DNA from: Ochotona curzoniae
Taxonomy: Eukaryota > Chordata > Mammalia > Lagomorpha > Ochotonidae
Reading direction: 5' to 3'
NCBI RefSeq assembly: GCF_017591425.1
Contig: NW_024466307.1
Coordinates: forward strand, 6,897,001-6,961,000
DNA length: 64,000 nt
Below, piece by piece: positions 12,830-23,520 of this stretch (the stretch's first letter is position 1; each line of letters starts with the position of its first letter). A model generated the notes under the pieces. The model was not told the origin of the DNA. It ran no database searches and saw only the letters and a program-made list of their open reading frames with translations. The translations under genes were made by a program, and so were the position numbers.

Positions 12830-13330
12830 AAAACAAAACATTGCAAGCACCTAGAGAAAAATGACATATGACTCACATAGGAGCAACGGTTTGAGTAACC
12901 CCAAATTTGTTATCATAAACCACAGAAGCCAGAAACAAAGACAGATATTTCAACTGCTAAGAGAGACACTGATCAAATCTAAAGTTTAAGCCCTGAAAAT
13001 TAGTTCTTGGGAATGAAGATAAAAGCAAGACATTTTCAGATAAACGAAAACTAGAAAAATTTGCCAGTAGCCCTAACCCGAGAGAATACTTAGAGAAAAT
13101 GAATCAAGTAGCAATGGAAGGAAAAGGGATGGATCATGGAACATCATAAATGAAGAAATAACAAGAAAAAGAGGAAAATCGTGGATAAACAGACCACCTG
13201 TCTTCTCTGGAGTCTCCTATATTAGAAATTTGCAGCAACTGTTACATTGTTGTGATCATCAATATGCAGAAGTATGTAGCTAAATATGACATAAATTAAT
13301 GAAGATTCAGGAGTATAAATCGAGGTAAGT
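12830..13330 (+). mobile_element. Old L1 (L1M-type) fragment
   Basis: The order of phrases matches mammalian L1M internal sequence: 'gcacctagagaaaaatgaca', 'taggagcaacggtttgagta', 'taaaccacagaagccagaaa', then 'gcaagacattttcagataaa' and 'cgaaaactagaaaaatttgc', then 'atgaatcaagtagcaatgga'. Compare the L1M motif of a released peptide segment 'acattttcagataaacaaaaactgaaagaatttg'. It is non-functional, with frames broken throughout. Confidence 0.6.
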
Positions 13331-13799
13331 TTTTTTATATTCCACTTGAACTGATAAAATGTCACAAATAGTGTGTGGTCAAGATGTAAACTATATCACT
13401 TTCTTATTTAAACTCCTTCATTCTAACTTCAAAAAAGTTGTTCACAGATGTTATGCTAATATTCAGCTATTCCGTGTTTTTTTATACGTTCCTTTTTGAA
13501 TGTGTTAATAAAACCTTTTAATGGCTTTTCACTACATTTTGACTAAACCTAAAATCATTAATTTGGCCTAAAATTAAAGGCTGCTATTCCTAAAATCTCC
13601 TATTTGTTTTATATCATCTTAGTTCCTGGCACCACCCTCAAGCCATACCAGTCTGTTTCCTTGATGGATTAATTCATTCTCAGTGTCATGCCTTCGAACT
13701 GGTTTTTCTTTCTGTTGGGGAGGCTCTGGCTTAGGCTGTAAACAGTCAGCTTCCAAAAATTATCCATTCTTCTAATTATCTACATAAAGCAAACTCCTG

Positions 13800-14010
13800 G
13801 GTCCCTAATCTAATTGGATTGCCTCCATCTCTGCCACCTTTACACACCGACTTCCGCCCTTCTGTGGTAATGTCTTTTCTTCCGTACCATTCCTCCAGAA
13901 TGCAAGATCATGAAAGGAGGAAGCTGATTTATCCGTCTCACACCTGAACTTCCAGCACACTAAAAAATGCCTAACATGAAGTGGACACTCCGCACAGGTT
14001 TATGGAATCC
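13800..14010 (+). mobile_element. L2 3'-end fragment
   Basis: The run 'atccgtctcacacctgaact' and 'ccagcacactaaaaaatgcctaac', then 'gaagtggacactccgcacag', follows the L2 3' end (cctagcacagtgcctggcacatagtaggcactcaat). The matching is heavily diverged. The 13331-13800 part before it may belong to the same element but is not recognisable. Confidence 0.4.
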
Positions 14011-14534
14011 ATAATTACAAATTTTATTGTTTTCTCTAATGGCTATCTCAATGAGAGTGGCAAATAAGAACTTGAAACACTTATATAAATATGAATTTTC
14101 ATTCAGTTTTAATTTTAAAACATTTTTCTGAAGCCACATTTTATTTCCATTTTTCTCCTGCTACCTATCTCTGTAAAAATAATAAGAAACATTTTAAAGT
14201 AAGAATGTTTTTAAAAATAAACCTGGAAAACAGATTCTGTTTTAAAAATACATTTCTGCCCTTCATATTTGGGAAAGATTTTTTTTTATCTACAGAAAAG
14301 AAGGAATTCTTGTGAACTAAACACGTGCTGTAGTTTCCTTATCAATGTGTTTCTATCTTATGGTAAAACCTTAAATGATACAAAAAAATGGCAGATCTAC
14401 AGAACACCTAACTAGTTTATATGCATGATTTCCATAACCTTCTCCTACTCTAAATATTTAAGCCCAAGCAATATTCCAGTTCTCCACAATTCCCAGATCA
14501 TAAATGATCCCATGTATTCATGAATGTTCTCTTA

Positions 14535-15020
14535 CGCTGAGGTATCCAGAAAACAGAGCCAGAAGCCAAAGCTTCCATGTGGACTATTATTAAGAGTGCA
14601 AATGCAAGGAGGTAGGAGAAAGAAGGAATGTGGCAGAGAAGAATAGAAGAGCCCATGATATGGCATTTTATAGACGTGGTGTCAAGTGCAAATAAATTTT
14701 TAATCCTGGAAGATGATCCATGTTCATTACAGAAGTGGAACACCATCGTAAATCAAAGAAAGGGGTGGAATGGATCTACCAGGGCTGTTCTCAATTGGCT
14801 GTAGATTTGTTTTCCAAAGTGAAATGTCCCAGCTGGAACTCCAGATCCTCCTCCTTTCTGCACTTGTTCTCACTGATTGACCTAACTGCCGAGCCACTCC
14901 GTGGGGTCTTCACCTCATCATCCACAGAGACCTGATCGTGAGAGGAGAACTCTGAGTGTCATCCTGAGGCAAAGCCCAATCATCTTTGTGGAAATGGTCC
15001 AACCCAGAGGAGAATGGGCT
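14535..15020. repeat. Unclassified old dispersed repeat, tentative
   Basis: The segment begins with 'gaggtatccagaaaacagag' and continues with 'ggactattattaagagtgca', reading like an LTR-type or other old mammalian repeat. I cannot name the family. Short overlapping frames on both strands show no coding logic. The flanks at 14011-14535 and 15020-15286 are AT-rich and unassigned. Confidence 0.25.
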
Positions 15021-15286
15021 ACTCAGCAATGTTTGGAACAGGACAAGTTCATGGAAATATCTGTAACTAGAGATCTTAATTGCATCTGAGGCATTCACCA
15101 ATTCATTTATCAGTCCCATTTCTTCAATCGTAGTATAAATCTAGGAAGATGCCTTGATCTGTACAATCAAAACGGAAAACAATAGAACAGGGCTTATTAG
15201 GGTTAACAGCAGGGTTAACAGGAAGTTCACTTGTTCACAGCCAGCTCTGCCACAAGTGATGTGCCAATCACGGACTCCAGCACTTC

Positions 15287-15605
15287 CTTTTTATTTTTAA
15301 GATTTATTTTATTTTTGTTGGAAAGAAGAAGATACAGAGGGAAAGGTTTTCTGTCTGCTGATTCACTCTCTAAGTGACCACAACACCCAGAGCTGAGACA
15401 ATCTAAAGCCAGGAGCCAGGAGCTTTTTTGGGGTCTCCCATACGGATGCAGGGTCCCAAAGCTATGGGCAATACTCTTCTGCTTTCCCAGGCCAAAAGCA
15501 GGGAGCTGAATCAGACGCGGATGAGCCTGGATTAGAACCAGCACCCATAAGGGATCCTGGCATGTTCAAGATGAGGGCTTCAACCACTAGGCTATCGCCA
15601 GGCCT
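15287..15605 (-). repeat. CSINE, full length
   Basis: Read on the minus strand, the copy runs from 'aggcctggcgatagcctagt' through 'gggtgctggttctaatccag', 'ggcctgggaaagcagaagag' and 'gtgaatcagcagacagaaaa' to an A/T-rich tail at 15287-15310. Imperfect flanking repeats 'ctccagcacttc' (about 15275-15286) and 'ttccagtgctttc' (about 15608-15620) are a plausible target-site duplication. The 105-codon minus frame across it is a SINE shadow. Confidence 0.92.
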
Positions 15606-15620
15606 GATTCCAGTGCTTTC

Positions 15621-16159
15621 ATATGTTGGTTTTGAAGTGGGACACAGCTCACGCCTGCTCTGGAGTGCCATGTCTGCTGTTCAAGAGTGCTTACAAAATT
15701 TTTACAAATAAAAAAAGGCCTTGGGTTTAGGATAGAGAGAGAAAAATGGGGCATAGTGAGGCACAGGGTGGAAATCATGCATGCAAAGGAAGACAATCTC
15801 AAACAGCCACAGAGTGCTGCCCTACTTCATCCAGGCACTTTGCAGAGAGGCACCTGGGTTACTGAGGGGCAAACTCTGACCCTGAAAAGAGGATCCCATT
15901 AAGAGAAGAAAGTGAGCAAATCATTTAGGACTCAGGGAGAATTCAAATGAGCAAAGAGCCCTTAATAGAAATAATTTTGACTAGTTGGTTTAAATCAGAT
16001 ACTCTAAAAGACACATTAAAAAGTGCAGGTAACGTTACTGAAACAGGATCAAGTGCCTTGCTACCCAACTCAGGGTGGCAAAGGATAGGATCATTTTCTT
16101 AGATCTTTTCCAAAAGTTCTGGAAATGAAAGACCTTGGTGTCCATGAATTATAATTCTT
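15621..16159. other. Unassigned non-coding sequence
   Basis: Nothing is recognised between the CSINE and the MIR-like segment. The open frame at 15687-15902 has no recognisable motif. Confidence 0.45.
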
Positions 16160-16290
16160 CAAGTTAAGAGGATGAAATTGTTAACTAGAGGGATTAAATG
16201 ACATGTCCAATGTCAAAAAGGAAGCCAGTGGCCACACAAAGCCCAAAACATAAGTTTCAGTGGCAATGCCTTTTCAACAACCTCAGGAGA
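16160..16290 (-). repeat. MIR fragment
   Basis: The plus strand shows 'gaggatgaaattgttaacta', 'gagggattaaatgacatgtc' and 'caatgtcaaaaaggaagccag'. This corresponds to the reverse complement of the MIR core (gaaactgaggctcagagaggttaaatgacttgcccaaggtcac). It is very old and diverged. Confidence 0.5.
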
Positions 16291-17022
16291 TTTAATTTTA
16301 CTAGGGATGATACAAAGCAAACATTATCCTCCATGCAGGAGAAAAATTAAACTAGAGGACAGAATGAAATAGGATGTTTAATAATGTTTTTATTACTAGT
16401 GTTAATGCTTAATTAATATAATTAATAACAATTTAGTAAAAAAAACATATCTTGCCTAACAATGCTTTTTAGTATTTGAGAATATAGTTTGCTATTACCT
16501 ACAAATAACTCACTGACCCAATGTGAAAGTGTTAACAAAAATCAAATGCAGGAAGGAATGTCTGCCACTTGTGGTTTTGTCTATTCTAATGCTCTCTTAA
16601 TGCTACTTCTATATCTATTCATAGAACCATGAACGTCCAGACTCTGATCTAATGCACTGCGTTATTGACATTGACCAGATCACTGCTGAGTCTTGGCAAG
16701 CACCCTTCCACCTGCTAGGAAATTAATTCATTGCAATCAGACACCTATTTATGCTTTATTTATGTCTCTTGGACAAAAGACATTTAAACAGAATGGATGT
16801 TAGATTACAGGAAAAGATATGGCTGAAAGCAGAACTGTGGAGCCAAGGCTGGGTCCTCCCTCCAGCTCTGTCCAAAGCAGACAACTAGGAGGACCCTGAG
16901 GAGATTCAAGGCACACCAGCAGCATCACCTTCGTGCAACAGGAGAAACAGGTGAGAACCCTAGAGGGACAATCTCATCCTCCTGCTAAACCGGAAGATAA
17001 ATGGCCTTAGTTTGTTGTGCCT

Positions 17023-17042
17023 GCAGTGCGCGCTCGCGCTCC

Positions 17043-17082
<40 letters not shown>

Positions 17083-17232
17083 TCTCTCGGTTGTCTTAAA
17101 ACCTGCCCTGCCTGTGTCCTGGAGGAAACCCGAGGCTGCTGGCATGATTTGCATTGGCTCCCTGTGACCTACCTGCGGGCAAAGCCTGCGGACACCCTCC
17201 CGGATGGACAGGGAGAATCGAAACCCCAAGTT
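17023..17232. promoter_or_regulatory. CpG-rich patch with TC tract and octamer motif
   Basis: A cluster of CpGs ('cagtgcgcgctcgcgctcct', about 17023-17042) is followed by a near-perfect TC tract at 17043-17088. Further on comes a perfect ATTTGCAT octamer at 17147-17154, overlapping an inverted CCAAT box (ATTGG, 17153-17157). More CpGs occur to about 17222. On the minus strand the order is CCAAT-ATGCAAAT-type, which is known from octamer-driven promoters. Whether this is a promoter is inference; it could equally be an eroded unclassified repeat. Minus and plus frames here are driven by the TC tract. Confidence 0.3.
17038..17088. repeat. (TC)n microsatellite
   Basis: A pyrimidine tract mostly of TC units with a few interruptions. 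It directly follows an alternating CG-rich segment. Confidence 0.95.
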
Positions 17233-18486
17233 CTGCTTGTGTGATTTTTTTAAATTGACAGAGTAGGAGCAAAGAAAGCAAAAATGACTACTAAAATGGT
17301 TTATTTTCTTCCAAAGTGCCTCAAGTGTGCCCAGGAATATTTAGCCACACTCACACTGCATGGACATTACATACATTTATTTTACTAGGAATATAGTCAT
17401 TTTTCCCAGCCGATGGGCTCACAGCATTCTGATTATTCTCAGAACAATCACATGACAGCTGGCCATGGTGCTCCTGACCTAGACAATGTCAACTGTCAAA
17501 CTGTAGAGAGATTTTCCATAGTGATTCTAACTCGCCAAGGAAGCATGGAGAAGCAGCGAGCCTGCTTTCATCCAAAGACCTAGTACTCCAAAAATGGAAG
17601 GAATATAGGAGGGTGAGACTGTCTATGAAATTTAGGAAACATCTGAATTTTTTCCAGTTCATGTGGTTTTTTTGGGGGGGGGATGGCATTTTTTTACTAG
17701 TTTTGGTCACTATTAATTACATTTGCCTTGGAGATGTTAGAATCTTGAATTTTGAGATCTGAGGCAGAAATTTTGGCACAGCCTAAGTCCAAGGGTGATA
17801 AACTGCAGGGCCTGTGCAGGCTGGCCTGGAAGAGGACCTGGGAGCAAGAGGCAGTCAGCTCTTGTGGGAGCTAGCATGAGGAGTAGGGGGTCCCTTCCCC
17901 AAAGCCAGGTTAACCCTCACTGGCAAGGCAAGGATTTCTACCTCCTCAGGCCACTGCTGACTTCTCACCCACCCCTCAAGCAAATCCCAGCACACTGCAT
18001 GACCCACTCTTTGACAGAAACCTTAGCTCCCAAGGAGGCTCACATCAATAAACTGAATAAAAATAGAACATACAGCCTTCCCCCTAGCAGTTCTATATAA
18101 TCCCTGAAAACTTTTATGAATGCTGAGTCTCTTCTTGAATCAAACAAGAAAAAAAGCATTGCTTTTATGCATTTGATTTCCAAACTATATGTCTCTGTGT
18201 ATGTATAAAAGTATGTGTTCCTTTAAAAATCTAGTCATACCTGAAGGTTAATGTTTAATCACAGAGACAGAGACAGAGATCTCTCATCCTCCGACTAACT
18301 CCTCCAATGCCTGTTACAGCTAGGGCTGCACCAAGCTGAATACGAATGCCAAGAACACTGCCAAGACCCCCACATGGGCAACAACCCACTCAAGCTGGAG
18401 TGGAGAGCAAGCACCCGATTACAGTTAGATAGTCTGAAATGGGATGCAATCTTTTACTGTAGACTTAACCATTTTATTTCAACGTG
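17233..18486. other. Unassigned non-coding sequence
   Basis: No gene is recognised. There is a G run at about 17671-17680 flanked by T runs. The 101-codon plus frame at 17795-18100 has no family motif and ordinary composition. Confidence 0.45.
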
Positions 18487-18570
18487 TACTATATATAGTC
18501 CATACTATATGACATACCTAGTAGTATATAATATATAGTTTATAGGTACGTGTATATATATATACACACA
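18487..18570. repeat. AT-rich low-complexity stretch
   Basis: Dense TATA/ATAT steps occur with partial palindromes such as 'gtatatatatatac' near 18552. No larger unit repeat is visible. Confidence 0.8.
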
Positions 18571-21500
18571 TCATTCATCATTGTTCCATGTTATGTGTCG
18601 ATATGGTTTCATTACTTCGCTTAGCATATTATCTAACAATCAAAGTCAGGGGCACTTAACTTTATTTCCTTTTTACTTGAGAAATACCTAATACAAATCT
18701 CAGATTTCCATTTTCAGCAACCTATATGAAAGTTCTGAAAAAAATAGTGCAAAATTCCAAGCACATTTGACTAACTCAATTTGACACGCATCCAACCATT
18801 AGTTATCTTCTTCTAGCTTCAGTCATTCTAAATACCTTATGTAAGTCTCTTTTACCCTGCAGGTGATGCTAGGGTGTAAGATAGTATGGAGGCTTTACTC
18901 ACTAAACCACAGTGCTAGTCCCTACTTCTCCATACCTTCAATACTTACTCAGTATTGAAGCATTGTCTCATTTGCTATTTCATGGTCTCTATATCATCCC
19001 AAATTAAATGCAAATAGGAATAGAAAGAAATTATGCTTGACCCAGATGAGCAAAAAAAAAAAAAAATGTGTTATCTTAGGTGACCTCTACTCAAATCCTT
19101 TCACATTCTCAAAAAAATGTGATGTGGAACTACTAGGAAGTGGGGCTCTGTATCATCATTTTGGTTCACAGCATCTTTGGAGGATCCCGCATGTGGAGAA
19201 AGGAGAGAAGGTACTTAGAGGTGAAGGCAATGTACCCCAAGCGAGCTAATATGCCTGTGCCCCTTAACAAACCCTGTGTGCCTGCATGTTTAATTTCAAT
19301 ATGGCTCTCTAAATTGCACATCTAGGACCCCACTTGCCTACCTGTGTGAATTACACAAAACGACTGCTGTTTGAACAACATTATACTGTGAGCACTATAT
19401 TAACATAAAAATATATGGAAGTAGTGGTGTTTGATAGTTTAAAAAGAGTGAAATGTGCTAATGAAGTAATAAAGAGCATACAGTGCCTTTAACAAGATAT
19501 AAAGAGATACATACAATTTTGTAAGTTAAAATATATGTTGCCTCTTTATCTCTTTCATTTGAGGAAGACTTGCACCAAAATACCTTCCAGAATATGTAAG
19601 CCTCACATACTTTCTCTCAACCTACATTTACACATTGTCAAAGACAGTCGATGTGTTTTCCTTTTGTCTTCCATGCATTCATTAGTGAGACACCATGTCA
19701 TGTTAGTATGCAAGCGTTTAGTTTGAATTCCAAGGATTCAAAAGGTACTTACGATGAAGGGCAGTTTGATTTACCAATCCAAGCTGCAGTTAATGGCTTT
19801 CATAGGATATGGCTTATTCTAGCTAAACACATAATTTTAGGTCACACCGAAGGCATCTTAGATTTACTACTTTTAAAATGGAAGCTTTGTGGTACAAAGA
19901 AAAAGAGAACATGGTAGAAGCCATGTGTGCGTGTCCCAAGAGGGACAGGAATACCTTGAACTGTGACACTTCATCTGTCCTCTTTAGCAGGACCACCAAG
20001 CAAGCACATCTATTGTTGTATTGAATTGTTTGGACAGGCAAGCTGTACTTGTCAAATAAATGATCAAATCAATCTATTTGGATCTTTGCCTACCACACTG
20101 CAGGATGAAGCTTATACCACTATAGAATCATCTATTTGTATTCTTATACACTTGATTCCAGTTCAGGGAAAAAAATTCAGTACAGATAAGGCCTCATGAA
20201 ACTATTCCCTCTTAACATTTTGAGATGATTTACATCTCTTTCCGTTTTTAAGCCAGCAGGTAACTTAGATCCTAAATGAACCATCTACAATGCAGTGGTT
20301 AACAGAAACTTGAGTGGGATGTGATAATAGAATCCCAGATAATTAATTTGTATTCCTTTTACTATTTCTCAAATTTTTGTTGCACTGCAATGCATTTACA
20401 CTCCTGATTCAGAACTTCCAGTTCTACTCCTACTGTGAAGAAAAAAAAAAGTGCATAAGCTATCTTGGGATTTTCAAAATGCTGTGCATCTTGTGCCTGT
20501 TCAAATCATAAGACTCTTTGTCTGCACTTCATGTAACTTGCATCAAAAAGTATGAGTAAGTTCCTCTCTGAAGTTTTAGGCACATTAACGTGCATATGCT
20601 TCAGGGAAAACGATCCATGAGTTACAGAATTTTCCAACATGCAATCTTGCCCAGTCTTGGCTCTCAGTTCCATCTAAACTCCTGATATAAATGTCATGTT
20701 CTGGTTTTATTCGTGGTCGAGCAAAGGCTTCGCCTGACTTTATAATGGTTTGCATTGGCTTCAAGCAAGATTGCTTCTGTCAGAACATAGCTTGAAGAAA
20801 TGTTTATGTTGATAGGACTCAGGCCCAGGCACCGTTTCTCCTCATTTTCCTTTCAATGTGCTTTGCACAAATCATGGCATATGTCTGACTGGATGTCGGA
20901 AACATTTTTGACAATAACTTGGAACCTTCTATAACCTAATATACCAGCTTTAGTGAATTATATAAGCTTTAGTTGACATGAAACCTTTTTAACAGAAGGT
21001 AGATGACCCGGGAAATCCCAGGAATTGCCTTCCTAAGAACTATCTCGATAATGCCTAGGGTTGACAGAATAATTAGCAATTATTTTTTTTTTAAGGAAAC
21101 ATATCCTTGTTGTGCAGTTGAATGATGGAAATTTAGAAGAGCAAACGTGAGAGTGGTAGACAATCTTGCAGAAGAAATAGAGTAATAAAAGTCAACACAG
21201 TACTTCTGTGCTGGCAAATGTGCAATGTTTTTAAATCCTTCACTTTCCTTCATGGGGAAAAAGGTTTCCTTTTGCTTAGGCTGCCTTTTTGTTTTTTTTA
21301 AGTTTAAACGGGTTACCTCAAATATTTCAATACATTTGCAACTTTGGATTCAGTTCAAACTTAATACTTCTGGCACTATGGAACATATTAGACATGGCAA
21401 AGGTTTTTTTTTTTTTATCTTTCAATATCTCAAAATGTAATTGCAGAGACAAACTAGATCTTGAGAATTGTTAAGGGAGATGGCAGAGGACACAGATGGC

Positions 21501-21931
21501 TTCCTCTGAGGCCACAAGGATTCCAGTACAGCATCCCCAGGTCTCTGAGGTCTTGTGATAACATGTGAAAGGACCATTCTTATGGTTCGCTAGCAGGATT
21601 TGGCAATATACTCATTTATTCAGAATGCTTATTACTAAAAATTTCTAACATTAAGCATATTAGTAACAAGTTGCCCAGATATTCTTCTTCATAAACCTAA
21701 AATTCGACCTCTGTATATTCTAAAGTGCATGTGTACCTATCTTTACCAAAACATGAATATGAATATTCATAGCAGAAATATTTGTATTGCTGTTTGATAA
21801 TATAAAGATTTGATAATCTATAAATGTAAATACGTGCAAACATATGATAAGTCACAGTTTATTTCTGCAATGGAATACAATACAACAATGAGGATGAATT
21901 GTCCAGATTAGTGATGATTCAAGATTTTAAG
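18571..21931. other. Long unassigned non-coding stretch with one SINE scrap
   Basis: About 3.3 kb has no recognisable gene. At 18880-18921 a short minus-strand CSINE head remnant is visible ('actaaaccacagtgctagtc'). Poly-A runs occur at 19051-19066 and T runs at 21083 and 21406. A 10-base inverted repeat (GCAATCTTGC at 20641-20650 and its complement at 20765-20774) is noted but may be chance. Confidence 0.45.
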
Positions 21932-21943
21932 AACAGGCCTAGG

Positions 21944-22275
21944 CTGGGTGCAGTGGCCTAGCAGCTGAAGTCTTCGCCTTGAATGAACCAGAATTCCATA
22001 CTGATGCTGTTCTAATCCCAGCAGCCATGCTTTCCACCCAGCTTCCTGCTTGTGGCCTGGGAATGCAGCTGAGGACAGCCCAAGGATGTGGTACCTTGCA
22101 TCTGTGTGAGAGACCTGGAAGAAGCTCCTGGCTCCTGGCTTCAGACTGGCTCAGCTCTGGCCGTTATCACCACATGGGCAGTGAGTCAACAGATGGAAAA
22201 TCTCTGTCTCTCCTCCTCTCTGAATATCTGACTTAGCAATAAAAATATATATATATATCTTAAAAAAAAAAAAAA
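21944..22275 (+). repeat. CSINE, young, with 12-bp target-site duplication
   Basis: A full-length copy: head 'ctgggtgcagtggcctagca', box-B-like TGTTCTAATCC at 22008-22018, 'gcttgtggcctgggaatgca', 'gctcctggctcctggcttca', 'gagtcaacagatggaaaatc', TC-rich segment, 'gcaataaaaatatatatata' and a poly-A tail. The element is bracketed by identical 12-base copies AACAGGCCTAGG at 21932-21943 and 22276-22287, which is direct evidence of L1-driven target-primed insertion. Confidence 0.96.
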
Positions 22276-22287
22276 AACAGGCCTAGG

Positions 22288-23231
22288 ATGCCTGCTAAGG
22301 TAACTTCCAGATCGTGGCTATAGGACTTCCTCGTCTTCATAATCAAATCAGGTGGTGCCTGTCACATATCTCCTATGAGTCCATCAAGCTCTCCTGTTGC
22401 TTCTGTTTCTACGGAGAAACTTGAATAATGAAAGAATGAAAAGGAGAATCAGAATTACAAAGGGGAATGAAGTAAGATGGAAATCCTCATCTAACAGCTT
22501 TGACACTTGAGTTGTAAGAGAAGTCTAATACAATCCCGTAGGTTATATTACTTCAGGTGGAACATATAGTGACACAGGGGCTTATCCATTATGATACAGG
22601 TTCATCACTGTAAAATAAAGGCTTCAAACCAGAAAGGCAATGCTTGAAAAGATTAAGTAATGGTATGTTAGAGCTGGCTTGTAGAAGCTTGACAGATCAA
22701 TCGTTAAATGTTCAAAAATTTTGCAATCTGATTGATAAACAGCTATCAATGAACATGAAATTACATAAACTTTTAATTAAATGGATTATAAACAAAAGGA
22801 AATAAATATCCAACATTAATTGATTCTAACGATATGATTGCACGATACAAATGATAGAATTAAATGCTCTTTCCAATGCCACATTCAGTGACCCAAAGTA
22901 GGTAAAATGAAAATTCGAGAAACCACATACAATACTTCTGTTTCATAGGTTACAAACATAGACTGGATTTAGATATAAAAAAATTGTACCCAAATATATC
23001 AATGCAAGCTTTTTCTCAAAATCCACTGGCTACTTTCACTTTTCATCAGAGTACTGTGTATTTTTATTATTATTTTTATGCTACACATTAATATGCTACA
23101 CATATAGCAGATTAGGAAATTTTGCTAATCTCATCTTAAAATGCTAAGACTAAGCTCAAAATAATATTTGACAAGCTCTTAAGGCATCTCTTCACTCAAT
23201 CGGACTGACACAGCAAATTAACCATCACAGG
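22288..23231. other. Unassigned AT-rich sequence
   Basis: No gene or named repeat is recognised. The sequence is rich in A/T with short chance frames. Confidence 0.45.
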
Positions 23232-23520
23232 AGCAGGTGTTTGGTGCAGTGTGCAAGTTGCACACACCCTGTGCTGGAGTGTTTGCCCAAGTTCCAGCTC
23301 TGCTTCTGATTCTAGGCTCTTGCCTAGGCACATTCGAGGAAGTAGCATGTGTTAGGCCACACACTTCCCCCTAGGGGGCGCAGAGCTTGAGTTCTGGGCT
23401 TTTTGGGTTTTGACCTGGTTTGTCATCTTTGAGGCAGGCATTTGTGGAATGGAACAGCAAATGGAATGTTTCTGTCTCCGTCTCTCCTTTGCTTTCAAAC
23501 CAAATAAAAGCAAAGAGATC
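23232..23520 (+). repeat. CSINE, old, with an internal insertion
   Basis: The head 'gcaggtgtttggtgcagtgt' and 'agttccagctctgcttctga' fit the older C-repeat form. 'cctaggcacattcgaggaag' and 'ggaatggaacagcaaatgga' followed by 'tctgtctccgtctctccttt' give the 3' half, ending 'caaaccaaataaaagc'. Between about 23355 and 23420 the sequence departs from the usual SINE and contains the CTCF-like core reported separately. The 155-codon minus frame overlapping it (23352-23819) is not considered a gene. Confidence 0.7.
23367..23381 (+). promoter_or_regulatory. CTCF-like core motif
   Basis: CCCCCTAGGGGGCGC matches the CTCF core CCASYAGRKGGCRS except for C in place of A at the third position. It sits inside an old SINE in a CpG-poor neighbourhood. 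Binding is inference from sequence only. Confidence 0.4.

Noticed and set aside
20641..20774. 10-base inverted repeat as a possible small-RNA hairpin
   Set aside because: The arms are short and separated by over 110 bases with no supporting extra pairing, so chance is the simplest explanation.
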